A stretch of DNA of 34,250 nucleotides, taken from NCBI GenBank assembly GCA_013815795.1, contig JACDFK010000006.1, positions 1-34,250 of the forward strand. Direction: 5' to 3'. Positions 27,622 to 34,250 of the stretch are shown in pieces. The DNA comes from Candidatus Babelota bacterium. GTDB taxonomy: Bacteria > Babelota > Babeliae > Babelales > Babelaceae. The notes beneath the pieces are model-generated. The model was given only the letters and a program-made list of their open reading frames with translations. It ran no database searches and had not been told where the DNA came from. Made by a program: the position numbers and the translations under genes. Position 1 is the first letter of the stretch. Each line of letters begins with the position of its first letter.

Positions 27622-28671
27622 TTAAAAAAGAAGACAAATGGGGTAAGGAGTTTCTTCAATAGGAGTTTTTTCCTGTAAAACATTGTAAAGTATTTCAGTC
27701 GGAAGGCATTCAGAAGTGCTCAGTTCTGTTGTCTTAGAATAGACATCTTCAGATTGTAACGTACTTCCAAATTCCTGCAATATTCTCCAACAATGGTCTG
27801 CTCCCGCAATAAGAACAATATCTACAGAAAAATTTCGTTTATGGAGAGTAAAAATTCGTGAGAATGCATATAGATCGAAAAACGGAGAAAAGCACTCTAT
27901 TAAGATAATGCGTACGTTTTCCTTTACTTCTTTTTCTAAGTAATATGTTTCTTTATAAATGCTTGTGTTTGAAGATAGTTCAATGTTTCTCTCTTGTAGA
28001 AATTTAGAATATTTGGAAAAATGTCTATTTGTTTCCTCGATGGTGCTTTTATAGAGTATTTCAATATTTTTCGTTTCTTGAATAGAATCGCAGAGCTCTA
28101 ACATATTTTTACAAGTGGTTAAAGCAGAGTTTTGCTGACTATTAAATTCGGTTAACAAATCATTAAAAGAGAGAGAACCCTGGCGCCACTCATAAAAGTC
28201 GTTGTTAAATCTATAATTTAAAGAAAGATTTTCATCATAGGATTCAGTATTGGTAGAAGAAAGTATATGGGTAATAGCTGCAGAAAGTTTTCGCACATCT
28301 ATATTTTCAAGAGATGTGTATTTGAATTTTTTGTCCTCAGCGATTTTTAGGTAGGTCATTTCGCTTTCTAGACAACAAAGTACATCTCTTTTAGTCCATC
28401 TTATTTCATTCAAAGTTGATTCTGTAAGTATATACAGAGGGCGTGTTGTGGCCTCTTCCCGGTCAATCAGTGCCTGCATCACTATTTTAAGTTGCTCGAC
28501 ATCGCGTTGATCTCTTGTTTTTGCATGGATATCAAAAAGGAAAATACACCTATTACCTTTTGAAAGTTGCACAACCCATGTATTGACTAGTACAGCTTTG
28601 ACAGAGGGAGCATAATTCATAATGGATGCTAGAAAAAGTGCGTGTATAGTAAAAATACGGTTGTAGTTCAT
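27622..28671 (-). CDS. Secreted protein of unknown function, paralog B, C-terminal CaaX-like motif CLLF
   Basis: 349 aa; tandem duplicate of paralog A (for example VEQLKIVMQALIDREEATTRPLYILTESTLNEIRW identical in both); ends ...LQEKTPIEETPYPICLLF. Confidence 0.82.
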   Translation of the reverse strand: MNYNRIFTIHALFLASIMNYAPSVKAVLVNTWVVQLSKGNRCIFLFDIHAKTRDQRDVEQLKIVMQALIDREEATTRPLYILTESTLNEIRWTKRDVLCCLESEMTYLKIAEDKKFKYTSLENIDVRKLSAAITHILSSTNTESYDENLSLNYRFNNDFYEWRQGSLSFNDLLTEFNSQQNSALTTCKNMLELCDSIQETKNIEILYKSTIEETNRHFSKYSKFLQERNIELSSNTSIYKETYYLEKEVKENVRIILIECFSPFFDLYAFSRIFTLHKRNFSVDIVLIAGADHCWRILQEFGSTLQSEDVYSKTTELSTSECLPTEILYNVLQEKTPIEETPYPICLLF

Positions 28672-28760
28672 AGGAGTCTTTCGGGTTAAAGTAGGAGAGT
28701 ATGAAAACTTCTTTATTCTAAGTTAAAACTATCATTATTCTATTAAAAAAGAAGACAAAA

Positions 28761-30049
28761 TCAGTAGGAAGATGCTTCAATGAAGGTTTTATCCTGAATC
28801 TCTTTGGTCTGTTTCATATATAGTAATGGGTAGAGCTCCATGAATAATTCTTGAGCTATCTCTTTCCTTGTTTCATACCAGCTTCCCATTACTCCAAATT
28901 GACGACTCCAGAGTCGAGCCTTTTTATCAGAACAACCCGTTATAACAGTATTATTATCATTACTAAAAGCTATGGAAACAACTTGGTTTGGGTGGTCTAA
29001 TATTTTTAGTAAGGTCCCCTTTTTGGAATCCCAAACACAAGCTGTGCTGTCCATTGATCCGGTAATAATCGTATGACTGTCCGGACTATAAGGCGCTAAA
29101 TAGATGATTTCGGTATGTCCCGTCATTTTTTCAGCTCCCCCTAGTTCGGGGTGCCAGCACAGAGCTTCTCCGTAATTTCCTGATGATGTAACACAAAGAG
29201 TACCATGGCGACCGAAGGTTACTGAATAAATATTCAGTTTGCTCTTGAATATTTCATCATTTTCTCCTGTTTTGGTATCCCAGATATACATTCCCCCCCC
29301 TTTGTTCCTATGAGAATAATATTGGGCTCCACAGAATAGAATGCGGCAGACATTATACAACTACTATAGCTCTTGCCTTCGTCTACCCTTAATAACTTTC
29401 CTGTGAAAGTATCCCACAGGCACTTAGTCCCTTCTTTTGATCCAGTAAAAATAGTGGTACCATCGGGACTAAATGCTGCAAAGCATATCCAGCCATTTCC
29501 TCCCCTTAGTGTTCTCAGTTTTTCTCCTGTTAAGATATCCCACAGGCAGGCTGTATCATCCTCACAAGCGGTCAGAGCAATAGTCCCATCCGGGCTGAAT
29601 GTCACTACTTCAACTAAAACTTTATCTTCATCTCGTTGTTCTACTATTTTTGGGATATTCCATAGGCAAGATTCTTTATCCCATGGCCCGATTATGAGTG
29701 TTTTTAGCAAATCTCCGGTTTGAATATCCCAGAGGCGAGCTCTCCCATCCGATGATCCTGTAAGAGCAGTTTTGCCATCAGAGTTGAGTGCTACTGAAAG
29801 TACTCGATCTTGTGTGGGGCATGAGAATGTTTGAGAAAGTTCAAAGTTGTAGTTTAATGTTTTTTCAAGCACTAAGAAAACGATATAGTTTTTAAGATCT
29901 TGAGGGAGCTCTCTCAGGTAGAAAATCATAGCGCCAATATCATTTTTTTCGCTGAGACTATCTGTTTGCTGCATAGAGTGAGTGTTTACTCCGAGTAAAA
30001 CGAGAATGGTCACCGCTAGCAGCGGGAGCTTACGCGTAGAGAAGTTCAT
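28761..30049 (-). CDS. Secreted seven-blade WD40 protein, split into two frames (29234-30049 and 28761-29360) at a G8 tract
   Basis: Signal-like N-terminus (LPLLAVTILVLLGVNTHS) and blades 1-4 in the first frame; blades 4-7 in the second. Frames join at AAGGGGGGGGAATGTATATCTGG, giving ...ILIGTKGG|GMYIWDTKTG. Combined length 1289 nt, so +1 or -2 nt restores one frame. Confidence 0.82.
29293..29300 (-). repeat. Mononucleotide G8 tract (C8 on + strand) at the frame junction of the WD40 gene
   Basis: Sequence read directly: ttcccccccctttg. Confidence 0.9.
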
Positions 30050-30155
30050 ACAGTCCTTTTAGTTAAGTTCAGTTCACCGGTGTTTGAATTTCTATGTATG
30101 AGCCTACACAGCATGCTCATTATGTCGATATTTTAAAAAATGATCTCCTTGAATA

Positions 30156-30668
30156 TTAAGGATTGAGCCAAGAGGCGCTCAGAGTGCTATTGAGTACACT
30201 GTTTACGGCCTGCTTATTACTATCGATTGCTTTATGATTTTGATAATAGAATGTCTCCAGGGACGTATATTTATTGCATAGTAAAGAAGAGATGGTTGTA
30301 CTGGGAAACAACAGTGTTTTAACTACCACTGTTGTTATATACGGTATTTTTTGCATCTCAGATTTTAGAATAATGGATAGATCTGTTTTTTTTTGAATTT
30401 CATAATAATTAAGAGTCGATTCTCGAAAGGGGGTTAGGAAACACTCAGTAAGTGTGTTGCTGTCAGCCGCTACCTTTTGGAATGATTGTGAGAGGAAAAA
30501 GTTTTCGCCCTCATTAACTGGTTGAGTTTTTACAGAGGGGATAATCTCTGTGGTACAAAAGAGCATTTCTCTTTCGTGTGGGGATTGTAGACGTTGAAAA
30601 GAAAGACTAGTCTCAGTAAGCCTTACTAAGAAAAAAATCTGTACTATGAAAAAACGATGATAGTTCAT
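30156..30668 (-). CDS. Truncated, diverged third member of the 349-aa secreted family
   Basis: Shares N-terminal MNYxRxxxIQxxFL, ESTLN...DLxxxLKSE and KYTSLE motifs in the same order as paralogs A/B, but stops at 170 aa. Confidence 0.6.
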   Translation of the reverse strand: MNYHRFFIVQIFFLVRLTETSLSFQRLQSPHEREMLFCTTEIIPSVKTQPVNEGENFFLSQSFQKVAADSNTLTECFLTPFRESTLNYYEIQKKTDLSIILKSEMQKIPYITTVVVKTLLFPSTTISSLLCNKYTSLETFYYQNHKAIDSNKQAVNSVLNSTLSASWLNP

Positions 30669-30898
30669 AACGGTCTTTCGTTGTAAGGATTTAGATTAAA
30701 TATCTTTCCAACGTCTAGTATAGAATAGGTATAAGTTTCATGCAAAAGCCTATAGAAAACTGGTGCAGTTCAGTTGAAAAGGAATCTGTCTGGAAGAAAA
30801 CGGTAGTTGAAAAAGGATGTTTTTAAAGAGTACCTATCAAAAATGTAGTTTTACTCATTCCTTAGAAGGTTTTTAAAACTAATTAGTGTGAAAGAACT

Positions 30899-31462
30899 TT
30901 ATTCTCTACCGATCGGTTGGGAGGTCACGCTCTGTTGTAAAAAGTAAGCTACCTCATCGGGAGATTTTAAAATATATATCTGTTTTGTAGGGTTGGATGT
31001 AGTATCGTTCAGAATAGTTATAATTTCATCTCTATATCGACTATTAAAGTTCCACACCCATTTTAAAAAGTCTAAAAATTTAAGATTCCATATCTGCTCT
31101 TTACACCTTTCTGAACTTCCGGGTCGAACAGTTCCAGAATAGAGAAAGGCTCTTTTTACTACCCGCCATAGACACACGGAACGGGGTATATCTAAAAAGA
31201 TAATAACATCAGCATGTAAAGCCCGTTCATAGAATGTTTTGAGGTAAGGGCCTTCCATGATCCAGTGCTCCTTTTTACAAAGTTCGCTATGAATTACACT
31301 AAACTTTTCGATGCCTCTTCGTTCCCACCCAGGAAGCCAATAAAACTGATCTAAATGATACAGGGGGAGAGTAAGTTTTTTCTAAAGTTTAAATGACAGC
31401 GTCGTTTTTCCTGATCCTGCATTGCCAATGATTGCTATTTTCTTGTGATGTTTCTGGATCAT
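30899..31462 (-). pseudogene. P-loop kinase (adenylate kinase/topology-modulation-like) interrupted by an in-frame TAG at 31382-31384
   Basis: MIQKHHKKIAIIGNAGSGKTTLSFKL*KKLTLPLYHLDQFYWLPGWERRGIEKFSVIHSELCKKEHWIMEGPYLKTFYERALHADVIIFLDIPRSVCLWRVVKRA...; the same frame continues across the stop into ORF 30899-31258. Confidence 0.8.
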
Positions 31463-31736
31463 TGGTATTTCCCGTTTTTGAAGAATATTTTTATGGAATA
31501 ACTGGTAAACCGTTCAGCGAAATAAACAAGCGCAGAGAGCGACTGAATTTCGACTGATGTTATTGAGGCTTAACTGCTCCTATCTGGTATTAGAAATAAT
31601 AACAGTGCGTGTAATTATTTCAAGAGAGAGGGATTCTCCACTGCCCCACAACACATCAGAGGAGTTCGCAATAGGAAAAATCCACTCCAAGTGCTCCAGC
31701 ATGCGATGTAATATGCATATAGTTCACTTGAAGATT

Positions 31737-32708
31737 CTATTTTTTTAGGGCAGTTTCTTCAATTAAGAGTACCTCGTTATAAATCCATCGAGCGAGTGAG
31801 TCAAGAATGGTGGAGATTCCTCTGTTTTTAGAGTCGATATCGCCTATAGTCTCTATTTTGAAATTGAGCGGAAAAAACCTTCTAAGAACAGCATCTTGAT
31901 AGCCAATAACCGGTTGATTGGAGAGGGCTAAGATTGAATGGGGGTGAGGGTTGTAAAGACTAAGCCACTCTTTAATAGTATCTTGAGTATTGGGACGCCT
32001 TATCTCACCAGTTTCTGTTTTTTGTAGGGGAGTGTCAACGAAAATAAGGGGAATAACATTCCATTCTTTAGGAGTTTTAGTTTGATTAAATATATATTTA
32101 ATCATCTCTGTTTCTGTAGAAGGAACCTGTCCATCAAAGGACCAATTCTCTTTAAACTGCACAAGATGGAGAGGATCAGTGAGTAATAGGTCGAGGCTTT
32201 CTATCGTGGGATAAAGAGGGCGTTGCCCTGTAAGAACTATAAGAGTATCGAAACGAATTCCACTTTCCCATAATTGTATGAGATAGGCAAGACGATTGCG
32301 AACAGAGGTGATAGTTGCTCCGAGTAGCACAACATGGCTATAATACTGTTTCACCGGCTCAATTTTTTCGATAAGAAGGAGCTCCTTAAAGAGTGGTAGT
32401 AAGTCATTGTTATGGTGGGGGAACGCCTTTTCATTTTCCCATCTTTCTTTGCCAACTGGTCTTAGCCACGCTTTTTGCGTTTCATCACGAATAGACTGTA
32501 AGGTGCCATTATGTGTAATATTCATTTTCTCAAGTAGTTTCAAAAAAGTTGGTGTAGGCTTATCAGTGGTATCGATAAGAGTATGGGATAAGGTAGTATT
32601 CTGTATCGATTTCATAGTAATGGTTATTCCTACTTCGCTGCCTTCTAACTGTATCCAGGTAGAAAACAGTAGAAGAAAAAAAAGAACGTATTTCATTTCA
32701 AACCTCAT
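31737..32708 (-). CDS. Secreted DUF218 (SanA/YdcF)-like protein
   Basis: Signal-like MKYVLFFLLLFSTWIQLEGS; HVVLLGATITSVRNRLAYLIQLWESG, DTLIVLTGQRPL, TETEMIKYIF, NTQDTIKEW, ILALSNQPVIGYQDAVLRRFF resemble the DUF218 motif order. Confidence 0.5.
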   Translation of the reverse strand: MRFEMKYVLFFLLLFSTWIQLEGSEVGITITMKSIQNTTLSHTLIDTTDKPTPTFLKLLEKMNITHNGTLQSIRDETQKAWLRPVGKERWENEKAFPHHNNDLLPLFKELLLIEKIEPVKQYYSHVVLLGATITSVRNRLAYLIQLWESGIRFDTLIVLTGQRPLYPTIESLDLLLTDPLHLVQFKENWSFDGQVPSTETEMIKYIFNQTKTPKEWNVIPLIFVDTPLQKTETGEIRRPNTQDTIKEWLSLYNPHPHSILALSNQPVIGYQDAVLRRFFPLNFKIETIGDIDSKNRGISTILDSLARWIYNEVLLIEETALKK

Positions 32709-33101
32709 TATAGCATAGTATGTATTCTAGAGGTAAGTTTATTAGAATCTCTTTCTTCTGTAAATTTTTATTGTTTCTTTTTAGTTACGGTAGACACACG
32801 GAGGGCCTAAGGTTTAAAATCATTGTGTGTTGATATTTTTTTATAAAAACTAGAGAAAAGGCGTCATATGAATAGTATAAGTAGCCCATTTTTTTCTCAG
32901 TCAGAAGCTTTTTAATTAATTAAAAAGCTCTACCTATCACTAGAGAATACAACCCTTTAGATGCTACACCGTAGAGGTTAAATAGCTTAAACTGTTTATT
33001 TTTATCTTACTCTTACACTAGAAAAACATAAGCATGCAGACACTAGACAGAGTGAGCGCAGCTTAGAATTATCTATTTCAGGTCGATTAAAGGACTTTTA
33101 A

Positions 33102-34070
33102 TTACAGGACCTTTATAAGAGGAGTAAACAGAAGCCAGAGTGCTATTATAAAGGCATAAATAGGTATAGTATCTATAAGTCCTTGGGCAAGCATGCTAGA
33201 ACGAGAAATGAAGGTATATAAAGAGGGATTATACCCTATTTGAAGAGCTGCAGAGGCGGCTACACGTCCCGAGCTTATTCCCGCACCAAGAGTACCAATT
33301 CCCATCGTAAAAGCAAAAACCAGATAGGCTAGTCCGATGACAGGATAGTCAGGAACTGTAGGGGCTATTGATAAAAGAAGAAGCGAGATAATTGACGCAA
33401 AGATCACAGGAGTTTCGATAATAGCTTGACTGATAAGAGTAAAGGTAAAAATCTTTTGAAAAACGGTCTTATTAAATCCAGTACTTTTGCAGGCATGAGC
33501 GGTAAAATAACCACTTCCTACTGCAGGTCCGACACATCCTAATCCAATACTTAAACCACTCGCAATAAGGGCCATTGCTTGACTGGAATTTGTTAAAGAA
33601 GGAATTAATGATGCTATTAAAAGAGCGATACAAAATCCAAAAATAAGAGGGGTTTGAATAAGTGATTGAGAAAGTATGAGAATGTTTCTAATCTTTTTGG
33701 CAAGAAACGGCTGTCTGCTCATCGCATTAAATGCTTCACTAGCGGGCATAGAGGATGCATAACCGGTGAAAAGAGCCGGCAAAGAGATTGCTATTCCTAC
33801 GCCAATTTCAGCGAGTGCTCCGTTGAAGGTAAGAGGAGGTCTAAAAAAAAGAATTAACGGAACAAGAAGGCCGAGCATAGCGCCCGTTTCAATAAGAGCA
33901 AGAGCAATAATAAGTGTACGAGCGATATCTGTGCGAGCAGCAGGTTGACGATCAATAGCTTCAAGACCTGCCCGCGTAGCAGCAGCTTGTCCTAAGCTTA
34001 CACCGATTGATGATGCGGCGGTAGTAAGGCCTATGGTGATATAATGAATAAAGGCAGCGAGAGCTATCAT
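33102..34070 (-). CDS. atpE: F-type ATP synthase subunit c, four fused c-subunit hairpins (8 predicted TM)
   Basis: Follows the atpB end. Four tandem hairpins with second-helix motifs ALALIETG (E61), LSQSLIQTP (Q139), ISQAIIETP (E219), LAQGLIDTIP (D300); RQP loop retained in repeats 1 and 2. Confidence 0.87.
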   Translation of the reverse strand: MIALAAFIHYITIGLTTAASSIGVSLGQAAATRAGLEAIDRQPAARTDIARTLIIALALIETGAMLGLLVPLILFFRPPLTFNGALAEIGVGIAISLPALFTGYASSMPASEAFNAMSRQPFLAKKIRNILILSQSLIQTPLIFGFCIALLIASLIPSLTNSSQAMALIASGLSIGLGCVGPAVGSGYFTAHACKSTGFNKTVFQKIFTFTLISQAIIETPVIFASIISLLLLSIAPTVPDYPVIGLAYLVFAFTMGIGTLGAGISSGRVAASAALQIGYNPSLYTFISRSSMLAQGLIDTIPIYAFIIALWLLFTPLIKVL

Positions 34071-34250
34071 GATTGCTCCTGCTGTTGTTCAATGGCGGTG
34101 GCCATGCTGATGCTTGTAATCGTTAAAATAGAAAAGACGAATGCCTGTAAAAAACCTTCAAAGATAATAAAAAAACCGGTAAGCACAAGATTGAGCCCTG
34201 AAAAAAGCGCAAAAAATTGGACCCATACAGATTTTGAAGCCATGTTATGT
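34067..34250 (-). CDS. atpB: ATP synthase F0 subunit a, C-terminal part (runs off right edge)
   Basis: Minus-strand translation MASKSVWVQFFALFSGLNLVLTGFFIIFEGFLQAFVFSILTITSISMATAIEQQQEQS*; QAFVFSILTITSISMA matches the subunit a C-terminal helix; TGA stop overlaps the atpE ATG. Confidence 0.8.
   Translation of the reverse strand, partial: HNMASKSVWVQFFALFSGLNLVLTGFFIIFEGFLQAFVFSILTITSISMATAIEQQQEQS

Noticed and set aside
28761-28763. Genome-wide TGA recoding (to explain the TGA before FCLLF)
   Set aside because: TGA is a plausible normal stop in this window (HAD gene end 18744-18746, atpB end 34067-34069), so recoding is not supported. Local loss or readthrough is more likely.
32906-32929. 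24-bp perfect palindrome AGCTTTTTAATTAATTAAAAAGCT
   Set aside because: AT-rich with no loop, and not tightly tied to a gene end; could be a weak terminator after atpE but support is insufficient.
1-34250. CRISPR arrays, tRNA genes, rRNA genes, phage modules
   Set aside because: Read for spaced direct repeats, T-loop GGTTCGAATCC-like signals and rRNA conserved blocks; none seen. The only RNA gene I can support is rnpB.

Overview
AT-rich, gene-dense window. Its gene content resembles a reduced, host-associated bacterium: many Sec-signal proteins of unknown function, WD40-type propellers, an exported J-domain protein and few metabolic genes. A Candidatus Dependentiae (TM6)-like genome is my inference and is not proven. 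Recognisable housekeeping genes are ldh, a dciA-like DUF721 gene, murG, a PBP1A-type penicillin-binding protein, rnpB, a PASTA protein, uppS, a HAD hydrolase, a NAPE-PLD-like MBL hydrolase, a CysK/CBS-family enzyme, csaA, a PutP-like symporter, and the atpB C-terminus followed by an unusual atpE. The most interesting region is about 26.4-31.5 kb on the minus strand. It holds tandem secreted paralogs ending in eukaryotic-style CaaX boxes (CVLF, CLLF). Next to them is a seven-blade WD40 gene broken in two by a G8 homopolymer (candidate phase-variation tract). The 3' end of that gene is homologous to the paralogs' CaaX tail but is cut off by a TGA. A truncated third paralog lies on its other side. 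Other highlights are an ATP synthase c-subunit ORF made of four fused hairpins (ion-site residues E/Q/E/D), an exported J-domain protein, a signal-peptide AAA+ ATPase with eroded catalytic motifs, an IS256-like transposase with a lost catalytic Asp, and two broken genes missed by the ORF track (a PDDEXK_9-like fragment and an amber-interrupted P-loop kinase).
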